A stretch of 64,000 bases of DNA from Bettongia penicillata ogilbyi (Eukaryota; Chordata; Mammalia; Diprotodontia; Potoroidae): positions 169,636 through 233,635 of the forward strand of contig JAJHZJ010000023.1 in the NCBI GenBank assembly GCA_023548195.1, given 5' to 3'. A model generated the notes under the pieces. It saw nothing but the letters and a program-made list of their open reading frames with translations, was not told the DNA's origin and did not search any database. The position numbers and the translations under genes are program-made. How positions within the stretch are numbered: the first letter of the stretch is position 1; each line of letters starts with the position of its first letter. Of this stretch, positions 34,425 through 46,059 are shown piece after piece.

Positions 34425-34840
34425 TAGAATATCAGCTCTGGGCAGGGCTTTAGAGATTGTCTAGTGACCAACCCCTTCATGGAAAAACAGTGGTAAAGCA
34501 GATTGAGTGCTAGTTCTGGAGTGAGGAAGAGCTACCTTCAAATCTAGCCTCAGATACAAGCTTGTGTGACCCAGGGCCCTCCCTGCCTCAGTTTCTCTAT
34601 CTGTAAAATGGAAAAATCTTACCTGCCATTGTTACAAGGACCAAGTAAGATAATATATGTAAAGCAATTAATAAACTTTAAAGTGGTTGACAAATACCAT
34701 TTATTAGTATTTTACAGATGAGGACATTGAAGACTCAAGAGGAGAAAGGACTTATAGAAGGTCACATTGTGAATTAATGGCAAAGCTAGCACTCGAACAC
34801 AGGTTGACAGTCCAGGACTCTTTACCCTAATCTTTATCTT
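34425..34840 (-). repeat. MIR-like SINE split by an opposite-strand SINE
   Basis: Reverse MIR-like parts at 34425-34482 and about 34711-34840 flank a forward tRNA-type SINE (34483-34710: 'gtgacccagggccctccctg', 'ctgtaaaatgg', 'taagataatatatgtaaagc'). Confidence 0.7.
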
Positions 34841-35673
34841 CTCCAAAGATGCCCAGGGTACCCATTTAGATAGTACTCCAGGTTCCCAACCTTCTCCTCC
34901 CTACCCCCAATATCCTCCCCCTATCAACTTTAACTTTAAGACTGCCTTGCTCCTTTCCCTTCTAAGAGAAATGTTCCCATGAAAGTGAAAATGACTGAAT
35001 CTGTCCCTCCTCCTAGGTAGCACGTGTGCATTTTAAGAAGGATTTTCTGGAGACAGTGATTTAACCCCCCCCCAAAAAAAAGATTCCTTTGGTGGGGATT
35101 TTGAACCAAGTGATAGGTTGCTAGGGAAGCCATCTTGTGATGTGCAGGACCTTGTGACACTTCTCACATCACAAGTCATAGGTTCCCATTGGCCCTGTCT
35201 AGATAACCTGGCTGACTCTGAGGGAAGCAAACATTTTATTAGCCATTCTAGAAGCGCTTGAGCTCCTGGTAAGGGTGGTAGAGGTACCTTACATGGGGAG
35301 GCAGGATGAATTTCTATATCACTCATTCCTTATCTATCTCTACTTGTCAAAATCCTACCCATCTTTTATGATCCAACTCATATGTCCTAGAGCTCAGAAT
35401 AAGTATTTGACCTGAAGAGTTTGTTTATTCATTCACTTACTCATCAAATATTTACTACAGTGCCAAGTACGAGGTTCCCCCATGTTAGCTCCCTTCCAGT
35501 TGGGAAGACAGGCCTCATTCACAGGAAGTGACTGTAGAGAGCTAATAGAGTAGGTTGAGCATTGAAGTAGATTGAGTCAGCAAGAACTGCCCTTAGATAC
35601 TTAGATATATGAATCCCTGGGCAAGTAACTTCCCTCCCTGAGCCCCTGTAAAATGAGGGGATGGGACAGGATT

Positions 35674-35745
35674 CAGTCTGGGCCTGAGGTCAGGGCTCAG
35701 TCTGGGCCTGGGGTCAGGGCTCAGTCTGGGCCTGGGGTCAGGGCT
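35674..35745. repeat. 24-bp tandem repeat, exactly three units
   Basis: Three copies of a 24-bp unit beginning cagtctgggcctg and ending gtcagggct, with one substitution (g/a) in the first unit. Confidence 0.97.
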
Positions 35746-36269
35746 TAGCCTGGAATCAGGACAGGTCTGTCTGGGGCAGAAGATCTGTGAGTCAAAGCCT
35801 TGACCTTTGCCTTATTGACCCACTAAGGCAGTGAATGTCCTCCTACCTTCTAGTTCAGAAGGAGCACTAGCTCAAAGAATCTGTTGTCAGCTCAGACTTG
35901 GAGAAAGAACTGGGAAAAAGGAGAGGCATCCAGCACACAACCCATATTATATCCATGTGAAGCTCTTAGTTAAGTGGAAGATGACAGGATCTGAGGACAG
36001 AGACTGCTAACTTCCTTACCTCCAGGACTTCCCTCACACCCCACGCCATGCTTTGTACGAGGCACTTAAGAAATGGCTATTGTAGGAAGGATTGTCATTC
36101 AATTATTCATTTCCCTCAGATTGAAAGCGATTTCACAACTATTTAAGAAGACTTATTGTGTGCAAAAGCAGGTTCTGGGTAGTGGGACTCCAAAGCCAAC
36201 TATAGAAATGATCCTTGCCCTCAAAGTACTTAAAATCTATGAGGATCCAACTTGCATAAATCTCTTGGC

Positions 36270-36395
36270 AATTGGAGATTCACAGGAGGATTGAGTTTAA
36301 TTCCCTCATTTTACTGGTGAGAAAACTGAGGTCCAAGGAGGGGAAGTGATTTGCCCAAGGTCACTCCTCTGACTCTAAAAACCAAGTTGGCCCTG
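36270..36395 (-). repeat. MIR-like SINE fragment
   Basis: 'ctggtgagaaaactgaggtcc' and 'gatttgcccaaggtcactcc'. Confidence 0.7.
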
Positions 36396-36757
36396 GGTAG
36401 AGAGCCTTAAAAGAAGTGATGATTTGGAAGAGGAGGCTTGGGAGGACACTGCAGGCAGAAAAAAAAGTCTGGTGGATTTAGGGGAAATAGTTCCTTGCCT
36501 CCCCAGCCCCAAAGATGGAAGACTCAGTTTATCTCTGTCTTCCCTTTCTCAGCAGGAGGTCAGAAGACTAGGGCCCAGAACCACATCCTGCCCTCTGCCT
36601 GTTTTCATTTGGTCCTGGGCTTGCCCTAAGAGAGGAGGGAAGCAGCTATGGGAAGGGGACCCAGCAATGATTTGGTGAATGGGCATCCAGTTAGTTACCG
36701 AAAGCTTAATTTGAACCCTTGCCTAATGAACTTCACTTTGCCAACAGCCATTGTGAG

Positions 36758-36990
36758 CTAGGGGGCGCTGCAGTGGATAGAGCACCAGGGGTAGAGTCAG
36801 GAAGACCCCTGAGTTCAAATCCAGCCTCAGACACATCCTAGCTGTTTGACCCTGAGCAAATCACTTCACCCTGTTTGCCTCAGTTTCCTCATCTGTAAAA
36901 CGAGCTGGAGAAGGAAAAGGTAAACCTCTCCAGTATCTCAGCCAAGAAAACCCCAATGGGGTCACGAGAGTCAGACAGTTAGTCATTTGC
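36758..36990 (+). repeat. Marsupial tRNA-type SINE, near full length
   Basis: Forward copy: head 'gcgctgcagtggatagagca', 'gagttcaaatccagcctcag', body 'cagtttcctcatctgtaaaa', tail 'aaaaccccaatggggtcacg'. The clearest forward example of the family used for the marsupial call. Confidence 0.95.
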
Positions 36991-37879
36991 ATCTTTAATA
37001 CTAGAATGTCCACTTTGAATGCCTGGATGGATATAGCCAACGGCCGTCTTTTACATTGTAGGTTATAAATATTGTATGCCAGATCCAGCAAGCTGGGCTC
37101 TGTTTTATGAGGGAGATAGGAGGAAGAGGAGAGCCAACTGTTGCCCTTGATTCTGGCTAGTGCGCCTAGTCTGATAGAAGATATAGTGTGACCAAGGTGA
37201 GACTTGGAGCTTAGATTCTTAAGTGGTTCAGAGCTCCCAGGAGGTGGGATGGCCCTGTGCTGCCCAGCTTCCCAAGAGGCAATAACCAAGGAGGTCCTCA
37301 GCTGACTTCCTTGAGTCTGGTTTCCCTAAGTACTCTAGCCTCCCAGCAAGGCTCCTTTCCCCGCCTGATCAGTCCCACTTCCAAGGCCAGAGCTTCAGAG
37401 AAGCAATGGGGCGTGGTTGACAACGGATGTGATGGGTTATTTCTTCCCCCCAGCAGGAAAAGAAGTCTCTGATTTGGTTGATTTGCTGTTTTTAAGCGGG
37501 TAGAGCAGGAAAATAAAGACAGAGGAGCAAAGGAGGGAATCTGGTTGGAGAATGGGGGTCATAGTTGCTAGTGTGGCGCAGTAACCTAGCCAGATCTCAG
37601 TTCTTCTTTGAAAGGATAAGACTTAGGGGAGTAGGGACCTTTGCCTGAGGAGGACCTTCTCTCCTAGTGCCCTATCTTGGCTTAAAGATATTGCTCCCAC
37701 CTCTGTTGGAATCTGGGGGATCCTGGGAAAGCTCTGGGGACACATTATTTCATAGAAATCTAATAGAGATCTTAGTAATAATCTTAGAATAATCTTAGTG
37801 ATCCTACTGCCGTGGCTGTCTTGTCATTCTTGGACTCTGGGAGGGTCAGTGGCAACTGGACAGGTGGTCAGAATGAAGG

Positions 37880-38025
37880 GGGAGCAATATGGTGCAGACT
37901 CGGGAGGCAGAGGGCCTGGAGTCAGATCTCACCTCTGATACTGTGTGACTGGGCAAGTCACTTTCTTCTGTGAAATCAAGGCCTCTGAGTTCCCTCTCAG
38001 CTCTAGCTCTAGAAATCTCAAGTTC
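37880..38025 (+). repeat. MIR-like SINE
   Basis: Forward copy: 'ctggagtcagatctcacctc', 'gtgactgggcaagtcacttt', 'tctcagctctagctctagaa'. Confidence 0.7.
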
Positions 38026-38729
38026 ATATTTTGAAAATGATTTTCTCCATCTCTGAACCACTGCTTTCCCAGAAGCAGCCTGGACAGAAGTGGTCATCAG
38101 GAGATGGGGGTGGGATATGGAATGGAGGAAAGGAATGTTTGAATGATAGGTAGGTCTTTGTCTCTGTCCAAATGTACCCCCCCAGAGGAAAAGCAGAGTG
38201 GGAAAGTGGGAGAGGTTCAATGCAGCAACAGTCTACTCTGGCCGAGTGAAGAATCAGGCCAGGCCCAGAGGCCAAACGCGCCACCGCCATGTAATAATAA
38301 CATTAACTGACATTTATAGGCACTTTACGTATACACAGGTCTAGGTAAGCAACCGTTAGACTCAAAGATGATTAGGTAGAAAGGGTGGGGTTTCTGTTTA
38401 GATTTCTACTTATAAATAGCAGAGGTTCCTAAGAACCACAGGCAGAGACTCAGATGTGGCTGACTGAGAAAACAAGAGGTTGGGGGGTTGGGGTGGAATA
38501 TTGAGGAAGCCTTCTGAACTTTTATGGTGTCTTTGGACCCCTCTGGCAGCCACGTGAAATCTCTGAGGCCCTTCTCAGAGTCCTGCCCTTAAGGAAATGA
38601 AAGAAATGCGAACTTTCAGTTAGAGGTGAATGAACATGAAGATGTGGGGGTTTCTTCCCCCTCCAAGTGCCCAGATCCTCTATCTGGGGACCCCAGGTTC
38701 AAAACCTTCTCCTTCCCCCCTACCATGCT

Positions 38730-38940
38730 GAGGATGATCATGGGGGATAGGATGGGCAACTGAGGGAGGCCTCAGAGTCTCCCAGTCACTTGAGTTTACA
38801 TAGCACTGCCTTCCCCATATCTCAGGAAACCCAGGTAGTGTAAGTACATCTCCCTCCCCACCTTACAGATGAGAAAACTGAGGCTCAGAGGGGAGGGGAG
38901 TGACTCATAGTCTCCTACAGCTAGTAATTATTAGACTGGC
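38730..38940 (-). repeat. tRNA-derived SINE fragment
   Basis: 'gtttacatagcactgccttc', 'cagatgagaaaactgaggc', 'cctacagctagtaattatta'. A related short piece lies at 38290-38345. Confidence 0.6.
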
Positions 38941-39339
38941 ATTTTTCCCACTTATGTGTTGTTGAATTCTTGGCTCTGCCTTGATCAAAGCTAAGGATTT
39001 GGGTGGAGATTTTGACCCCCTCTATGTTTCTGGGAGATTGTTTTCGTTGATGGTTGTTCAGTTGGTAATCGTTTTTCTTTAAAGAAATGGCCACCTGTCT
39101 CCCTGGTCTAAACCTTGGCCTCCCTGAAGGCTGGTGCCTGCACCAGTTGGTCTCTTCAGGGCCCCTTGCCGCTCCGGAATTCAATGACTCCAAAATCCCA
39201 TGATTCTTTGAGTCTAGAATTCCATGCTTTTAAGATTTGTGATTCTGTTGGGCAACTGGCTCCTTGAGTCTCAGAGGTCAGTGACCATGGGAAGGTGTGT
39301 GCCTAGGGGTGTCCTCTGCTGAAAGATGACTGAGCTGCT

Positions 39340-39760
39340 GTTCAGGGATAATGTTGGGGGGGCTTCAGAGCCCCCCCTACCCCCATTGCTGACAGGGGTT
39401 GGGGGAAGGAGGCAGTGGCAGCAGCTGCTGCTGCCCTGTCCCCACAGAGGGAGCCATTTGGCATTTGCCCATGAGGAGAAGAGAGGGGGGGTGGGATGGG
39501 GGTTGGGAGAAGGTCTGTCTCTTTAAATCTGTCTTTCCTTTTTCCTTTTCTATTTTCCCCCCATCCACCTCCCTCCACTAGCACAAGTAGCAGAGCAGTG
39601 AGGGCCCTGGAGCTGCAGTGACTGTGCCTCTGAAATATTAATGAGGCCGTGCTCAGCCTCAGCTCCCTCCCCCCGGCTCCCCGCCCTCCTTGGCTGAATG
39701 CAGGCCTTGTCCTCGGAGCCATCCCCTTCCCTACCGGGTGGGCACAAAGGTGCGTCTGGC
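39340..39760. promoter_or_regulatory. GC-rich non-repeat segment with a perfect hairpin
   Basis: Not recognisable as a repeat. GGGGGGGCT (39356-39364), loop TCAG, then AGCCCCCCC (39369-39377) forms a 9-bp stem. CTG clusters and an isolated 'cctctgaaatattaatgagg' near 39627 follow. It may be regulatory DNA within intron 1, but conservation has not been checked. Confidence 0.3.
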
Positions 39761-40177
39761 TTGGGAGGGTGGCAAGGAGGGCACCAGGGCCAGAGGTGCC
39801 CGAGGTGCACAGGGCGAAAGGTCATGAGCTGGCCACTGAGCCAACAGCCCCTATGAAGACAGCCGAAGGATGGCTGGCAGCCTGTGAGCGACACCAGGCT
39901 CTGGCATGGGGGACCCACTGTACACTTGGCTCTGTCCCCAGGGCCCTCCTGAACACCTGCCCTGGCAATCTCAACGCACTCACCCTAGAAATCGGCTGAC
40001 CCGCCCCACCCCTCCCCCCAGTCCAGCTCTACTACAGGCCAGCAACCCCTGTGGGATAGAGAAGGGTGGAGCAGCCATCGAGGGGTACCAGGGAGGAGCT
40101 TGTGTGTGTTCATGTGCTATGGATTCTGTATGTGAACAACGTGTGAACACCCAGATTTATGTGTGGGCATGGTGCAG

Positions 40178-40181
<4 letters not shown>

Positions 40182-40221
<40 letters not shown>
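40182..40221. repeat. (TG)n microsatellite
   Basis: Pure TG run of 40 bp, with looser TG-rich sequence on both sides. Confidence 0.97.
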
Positions 40222-40223
<2 letters not shown>

Positions 40224-40659
40224 ACAGCAGCATGTGTGTGTAGGCATGAGCATGCTGGCATGAGGTGCCGAGAAATGTGGCGAGGGACAAGTGGGAGTCT
40301 CTGTGTGTGCAGGAAGCGGAGCCCTACCTTCTCACCCAACCCACCAGGATTTCTTCTTCCTGATGTATCCATTTGGAGGGGCTTGTGGCCTTGGGAAGCA
40401 AGCCCTATTGTAAATGTGTGGCAAGTGGGGGTGCAGTGTGCCTATGTCAAAGAGTCCCCAGGGTGAATCCTTGGGGATGCAAAAGACCTTTCTGCAGAAC
40501 AAACCATCAACCCCTGCCCTGTAACTGTAGATGATCCTCCAGCAGGTTCACTTAACGGAAATGATTCCTGGAATGTCTGTTGGAGAAAAGGACAGTTATC
40601 TGGCTAATTTTTCAAATCCCTCCCTCCCTTCACCCAGGGGGATGCAGATACAAGGCTCA

Positions 40660-41400
40660 TTCCCCTGCCTCCCTTTGCAGGGCTTAGACATTTATTCAGC
40701 AAATGTGTAGCGTTGAGGACTGCTCTGTAGAAGGCATAGCCCTCATCCTCAGGTCTGGGGTAGGAGGAGAGGAGATTCCTACAAGACAGGGAGCATTGGT
40801 CACATTCATTTTGTCATTGGTTCAACAAGCAAATCCTAAGCATCTGCTATGCGTGGGTCCCCTATCAGTAGTCTGTCCTGAGAATAAAAACTAAAAACCA
40901 TAGAGGTGAGGAATTATGGACAGAGGGCTGCGGGCAGCCCTGGAGGAACACTTCTAACAGTGGGGAGTCTTGAGAACAGGGATCACATGATTGGGTGAGC
41001 ACTGTAAGGATGGGGGGAGAGGAGGCAGCAATGAGCGCATAAAGTATAGGAGGCAGGACAGGCTGGGGTTTATGGAGCAGAGGAAATCTGTGAGAGGGTG
41101 GGTCAGGTCAGACTGAGAAAGCCAAGAATGGTAAGCTGAGGAGACACTTGGTTGAAAGTGGCCCTTTGGCTGTGGGCCCTGGGTGGGTAGGGAATGCTTC
41201 ATGGCTGAGGTGGACCTGAGCTGCCAATGCTTGGAGAAAGGGTAGATGTCGTACAGGTAGAGAGAGGAGTGGGAAAGGCCTGGGGAGAAGCAGAAAGGGC
41301 TGGATTGAGCCTAGTGGGTTTTCAGGAACAGCTTAACCTGGCTAGAGCTGAGTTTGTCTAGAGGACCGGAGGAAGTGCTAGGTGGGATTTGGCCTGTGGC
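40660..41400. repeat. Copy of the dispersed ~1-kb repeat
   Basis: From 'catttattcagcaaatgtgt' through 'ttgagaacagggatcacatg' to 'ggaggaagtgctagg'. Shares phrase order with 25425-27160. Family not named. Confidence 0.45.
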
Positions 41401-41724
41401 TCTCTAAGGGCCTGGCTGAGGAGGTCAGCCCTGCTCCCACAGGGAGAAAGTCACTGAAGAGGTCAGAGGACAAGTTGACCCAGGAGCCCTCAGTCACTGA
41501 GAGTCAAGGGTGGGGGAAGGGAGGCTCTGTTCATCTCCCCTCACCCATGAAGGGGCAATTCTGGTTACCCAGCCCTGGTGCCAGCTGCTCCCTCTTGCTC
41601 TCCTCCCTAGGCCTGGACTTGGCAGCTGTTTTCTTTCACTTGTGGGAATTGGCTGTGCTATTAACCCCTTTGGCTCCCGTTGCCTCTGTCTGCTCTCTGG
41701 AGTTTCTGGCTACTTCGATGTAGA

Positions 41725-41870
41725 TCCTAGGAGCCGAAGTTTAGGTCTGGAAGGAACCTCAGAAGCCATCCATCTAGTCCAATCCTCCTTCATTTGACAG
41801 AGGGGGAAACTGGATGATTTAAAGTTCAAGTGACTCATCCAAGGTCATACAAGTTTTGCATCAGGGACAG
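41725..41870 (-). repeat. MIR-like SINE
   Basis: 'aggtctggaaggaacctcag', 'catccatctagtccaatcct', 'gactcatccaaggtcatac'. Confidence 0.7.
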
Positions 41871-42054
41871 GAAACAGTCCTTAATGTCAATGAGGGATCA
41901 TCAATTAAATGGACTGCTGAGTAGAAAGGATCCTGAAATTCCTGATACCACTGGGGGATTATGTGTTCCTTTATATTATCTGGGACCTCCCCACCACCAC
42001 CACCCCCTCAGGAACCCCCAAGGTTGCCTTGGGTGGCATTTTAAAGGAGAAGTA

Positions 42055-42205
42055 CAGCAAGGGGTCAGGCAGCATAATACTATGGAATAAACATGCTTAC
42101 TACCTGTGTGACCTTGAGTGTCTCCCTTCTGCCCTCCCTGGACCTTAGTCTCCTCCTCTAAAATGAAGGAAGTGGCCTTAGAAGTCCCTTCCGCCTCTCA
42201 CTCTA
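42055..42205 (+). repeat. MIR-like SINE
   Basis: 'actacctgtgtgaccttgag', 'ggaccttagtctcctcctct', 'agaagtcccttccgcctctc'. Confidence 0.7.
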
Positions 42206-42759
42206 GGCTAGGAGGCTTCACTCACCCCCTCCAATTTCTGCTGTTCCCACCCCACTAATCCTCCATCCTGGCTTAGCCTCAACCTCCACTTCTCCCCTCC
42301 TACTTGTAAGTCGGCAAGTCATGAGATGGTGCAGAAGGGGGCCATACCATAGAGTCATACTTTCTAACCTCAACCAGGCTGTCACTGCCACCGGACAATC
42401 CTTTCATTCATCTCTGCTTGATTGGTCTCCCACTTCCCCCAGCTGCTGTGCCCAGTCTTCTCTGCTCTCTTGAAGCCCCTTATTCCACTTGGTGCAGTAG
42501 AGGAGGTATGGGTGAGAGAATGGAAAAGCCTTGATGACTAGGAGAATGGGTCTGCCATCAGTAGAAATGGGAACAGAGTTGGGAAGAAGGAGGGACTGAA
42601 GTTGGTGGAGTGACTGTGATGAGTGATGGGACAAGGGGCTGGTGGAGATGGGAGGCAAGGGGGAAAGGGGGACTGGCAAGGCCCTCGGCTGTCTCTGAGA
42701 CTAAAGCAGTATGGGAGGAGACCTAGATGGCTGGTGTGGTGTGGAGGAGGGGAGATAGA

Positions 42760-43190
42760 AGTGAAAAACAGCTTGTAAGAAGACCTAAGTCAAGTCTCAG
42801 CCTTGCTATATACTAGACATACAACCTTGGGCAAGTCTGTTAACTTCTGACTTGTAAAATGAGAGTAACTGTGCCTAGAACACCCCCTGTCCCCCCAACC
42901 CTTCATCAATGTGTCTTGGTTAATTGGCTGTATTGGATTGAATTGAACTCCACCAACTCATAGCCCTGTGTGTTAGGCTAGTTACAATGGTAGCTCTTGC
43001 CATCTGTAGCCCTGCCTCTCTGTATTGTTCCAGCTCAGACTCACATCCTCTGAGACCTGAGAGGCAGGAATTTTTGTCTTCATTTTACCCTTGAAGAAAG
43101 GGAAGCTGGGGCTCTCCAAGGTCACACAGCTAGTAATGGCAGAACTGGGACCTGACCCTAGGCCACCTGAGTCATAATCCAGCCCTCCTT
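42760..43190. repeat. Two opposed MIR-like SINE fragments
   Basis: A forward piece at 42765-42880 (gcaagtctgttaacttctga) and a reverse piece at about 43045-43190 (tccaaggtcacacagctagt). Confidence 0.6.
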
Positions 43191-43480
43191 TAGCTCTTGA
43201 TGAATTTGGGCCTCAAGGAGAGGATTAGGACCCCCAGGGAGGTCACCTTGGAGAGAGAAGTTTCAGTAGAGTGGCAAGTGGGCGGGGACAGAAGCCTGTT
43301 TGTAAAGAATTGAGGAGGCAGTGGGTGGTTGGGAAGTGGAGGCAGGGAGCTTAAGCCACAAGTCTGAGGAGTTTGGTAGTGAGAGAGAGGAGAAGGAGGA
43401 TGGTAGGACCTTGAGAACCTGGCAAAAGTTCTTCCAAGATGGGCGAGCATATTTGAAAGGCTAAGGAAAGTGAAGAAGAG
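43190..43480. repeat. Fragment of the dispersed ~1-kb repeat
   Basis: Contains 'gagtggcaagtgggcgggga' and 'aggatggtaggaccttgaga' with the character of the copies at 3780 and 25425. Low certainty. Confidence 0.35.
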
Positions 43481-44278
43481 AGATGAGTATGTGATGCAGG
43501 ACCCTCAGGAGGTAGGAGCAGATGGGCAACAGCCCCACTGTGAGCAGCTTAAATCCTCTCTGTGTGCCCCTCTCCCCCAGTCATCAATTATCGGGTACTC
43601 GTTCCCATTGGTGTGGGCTGGTTCATTAGCCATCATGGCGTGCTGTATGTCATGGATGATGTGGCAAAGTCCATGAGTTGATGGATGTGTGCATAGATAC
43701 ACCCATCATGTGAGAACAAGCAGAGCGGAGTGGTGATGAGGGGGAGTGTCTGGTACAAGGAGATATAGTTCCTATTTCAAAAGGTCTTCGGCTGGTAGGG
43801 TTCAGGGAATCATTCAGGCATTCGACTCACTGGAGGAGAGATATGGCCATGTGCTAGGGAAATGAGAAGTTGAGGAAGAAGAAGGCTAGGCTGCTGAGAA
43901 CTTAGTCTGTAAAAATTAGGACCACAGATTCCCTGACTCTTCAAACGCTGGGGATTTCAGATAACTGGGGCAACTTCAGTCAATTTAGAATTAGAGCTCA
44001 GAGTTTGACTTAGAACAGGGACTGGAGCCAGTTCAGTCCTCTCAGAAACAGGACTGAAATTTGACCTGAAGCTGTTTAAGCATTGGCCTGTGCCCCGGGC
44101 GGGTGCTTCAAAACACCTCCAGTTTTGGCTTTCTCCAATCTAGACCTAGGGTTTAGGGACAGTTTGGTCCACTCAGAGCTTGAACTAGCATAACCTGCAG
44201 AGCTAGGGTGCCATCATTCATTCACTAACCCTCAGGGCTTCTCTGCCCCTTCTCTGTGCCTTTTCTATCTTTGACCAG

Positions 44279-44494
44279 ATTATCCCAGTGCAGTGGAGAT
44301 ACCAGGTGTGCTAAATTGTGACTGGGATCCCCCCACTTGTCTCAGAGAACACCCTTGTCCATGGATCGGCCCCCTCTTCGGACCTCGACAAACCGAAGTG
44401 CTTGTGACTGTTAGCTGGCCGAATTCCCAAAAGAAGATTCCTCCAGACTTCTGTATAGCATGAAATCACTATTGACGACCTCTTAACCAGGCAG
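44279..44494 (+). other. ATP2B3: Probable noncoding 5' exon of ATP2B3, with two uORFs
   Basis: A pyrimidine-rich tract and acceptor AG at 44277-44278 (ttttctatctttgaccag) precede a 216-bp non-repeat segment that ends in a near-perfect donor CAG|GTGAGT at 44494/44495. It lies 273 bp before the acceptor of the first coding exon, where a 5' leader exon would be expected. Two upstream ORFs lie wholly inside it. One runs 44361-44414 (17 codons, ATG followed by G); the other runs 44460-44486 (8 codons, A at -3). Alternatively, the whole stretch to 45095 may be one exon if the short intron is retained. Assignment rests on splice motifs, position and strand. Confidence 0.6.
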
Positions 44495-44767
44495 GTGAGT
44501 TAAGACTATCCTTACCCAAAGCCACACACCACCTGATGCTGGGGGCGTGGGGGGCGGGGCGGGGTGCATTGTGCCCAGGAAGGGCCTGGAGGAAAGCTAG
44601 CTTCAGTTCAATTGAGTATTTGCATTCAATGATTCACCAAGTAAACAGCCCAAAAAATTTATTCATTGAAACCTGAGTTGGTGGGGAGTAGAGCATCTTT
44701 GTAATTTCGATCCCACTGATTCACGTCTCTCCGTTCTTGTTCTCTCCTTTCCTCCTTGCTCTACCAG

Positions 44768-44890
44768 GCACTCCATATTTCTGCTCTCAGAGACTGCTCT
44801 ACTCGGCAGTGTTCTATTCCACCAAGTAGCCCTCCCAGAGCCAAGGGCTAGCACCGAGCAAAGAAAGGGGTTACCAGTTGTGAAAGCAAG
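44768..44890 (+). other. ATP2B3: 5' UTR part of the first ATP2B3 coding exon
   Basis: Begins after a strong acceptor (a long C/T tract then ctctaccag, AG at 44766-44767). No ATG occurs between the exon start and the PMCA3 start codon. A second possible acceptor, ctcggcag, ends at about 44807. Confidence 0.6.
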
Positions 44891-45095
44891 ATGGGAGACG
44901 TAGCCAACAGCTCTGTGGGTCATCATGCCAAGAATCAGCAGCATGGAGCCAACCGGGCTGGGGGCTTCGGCTGTACGCTGCCCGAGCTCCGATCCCTCAT
45001 GGAGCTCCGAGGGGCAGAGGCGCTCCAGAAAATCCAGGAAACCTATGGGGATGTCAGCGGTCTCTGCAAGAGGTTGAAGACTTCCCCCACTGAAG
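44891..45095 (+). CDS. ATP2B3: ATP2B3 coding exon 1 (PMCA3 residues 1-69)
   Basis: Encodes the cytosolic N-terminus of plasma-membrane Ca2+-ATPase 3, a P2B-type pump that exports Ca2+ from cells, mainly neurons. The ATG has a good context (A at -3, G at +4). The peptide begins [10 protein letters not shown]. Residues 30-49, [20 protein letters not shown], are the family-specific N-terminal helix, followed by GDVSGLC and [16 protein letters not shown] and ALQKIQ...GDVSGLC fit PMCA3 better than PMCA1, 2 or 4. Residues 11-23 ([13 protein letters not shown]) differ from the human PMCA3 sequence as I remember it, in the part that varies most between isoforms. The exon ends GAAG|GTAGGT after the first base of codon 69 (phase 1). 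The - strand frame over this exon is a shadow. Confidence 0.95.
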
Positions 45096-45389
45096 GTAGG
45101 TGTGTGAGGCAGAATGCTTGGCAGAATCACTGATCCTAGCAGCATAGTCGACTGGGCACCAGAGGGTTAATTCTTCCCAGCCCACAAGCAAGGCACCCTC
45201 CCGCTGCCTACTCTGTCCTCCACCTCTTATAAGTTCCCTTTTCCTATCTCCCAATCAAAACTGACCCCTCTTAGCACTCATCTCTTAAGGATCTTACTCT
45301 AGTTTGTTTTTTTTAATTTATCTGATACTTTGGTCTACACAATATATTCTGTGGGTGCTTGGACTAGGGGACCTTTCCTGATAAGGTCA

Positions 45390-45768
45390 TAGGATTTTAA
45401 AGCCAGAAAGGACTTGAGAGGTTATTTGGAAAGATAATGAGATAATATTTGTAGATCACATAGCACAATGCCTAGCACATAGTAGGTACTCTGTAAATGC
45501 TTATTTCCTCCCTTCCCTCCTTCCTCTTTTCATTTTATAGAAAAGCAAACTAAGTCCAAGTGACTCAGTGATGTGCTCAAGGTCATGTATAGGCTCATAG
45601 ATTTAGAGCTGAAAGGGATCTTAGAGGTACAACCCCCTTGTTTTACAGATGAGGAGACTGCGGGACAGAAAGGTTAAGTAATTTGCTCAGGGTCACACAG
45701 TAAGTGTCTATGGTGGCATTCCAACACAGGTCTTCCTGATTTCAGGTCTGATACTGTGTCCGAGCTGC

Positions 45769-45770
<2 letters not shown>
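45390..45770 (-). repeat. MIR-like SINE units with an internal insertion
   Basis: Reverse bodies (gggatcttagaggtac, cagatgaggagactgcggg, cagggtcacacagtaagtg). A forward SINE or L2 tail (tgcctagcacatagtaggta) interrupts them at about 45435-45520. Confidence 0.7.

Positions 45771-45773
<3 letters not shown>

Positions 45774-45803
<30 letters not shown>
45774..45803. repeat. (GT)n microsatellite
   Basis: Pure GT run of 30 bp. Confidence 0.97.
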
Positions 45804-45805
<2 letters not shown>

Positions 45806-46059
45806 TGTGTGACTTTTTAGAAACAGTGCAATGGAAGGGGCTCACTACACATAAAAAAACTGAGGCTTATAGTAGTTCAGTGACTTGCCCAAGATCACTG
45901 AACCAGGATCCTCTGGGTAAATATATTTACAATGGCTGGGGCATAAGGACAGGGGAGACTTCCCCAGTACAAACAGCTACCAACACGCCTTCTGAGCAGA
46001 GTGGGTGCCCCTCACCGTAATTCTTCCCCCCCACACTAGGCAGATGGGCCTTGTTACAG

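Larger units (their letters stand above)
10892..44278 (+). other. ATP2B3: Probable first intron of ATP2B3 (inferred)
   Basis: About 33 kb without a recognisable coding exon of a known gene, filled with SINEs, L2 and CR1/L3 LINE remnants, microsatellites and minisatellites listed separately. The left boundary depends on which donor near the CpG island is used. The right boundary is the acceptor at 44277-44278. Stretches where I see no gene or clear repeat include 11881-12430, 17440-18220, 23126-24100, 27170-28090, 29160-30130, 33010-34420, 36990-37880, 41400-41720, 42210-42750 and 43500-44278. Confidence 0.5.

Noticed and set aside
36758..36830. tRNA gene-like head sequences (also near 15340, 18960 and 26390)
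   Set aside because: They are the tRNA-derived 5' parts of SINEs, without an intact cloverleaf or acceptor stem.
44663..45145. 160-codon frame on - over the first ATP2B3 coding exon
   Set aside because: Antisense shadow of a clearly coding exon on +.
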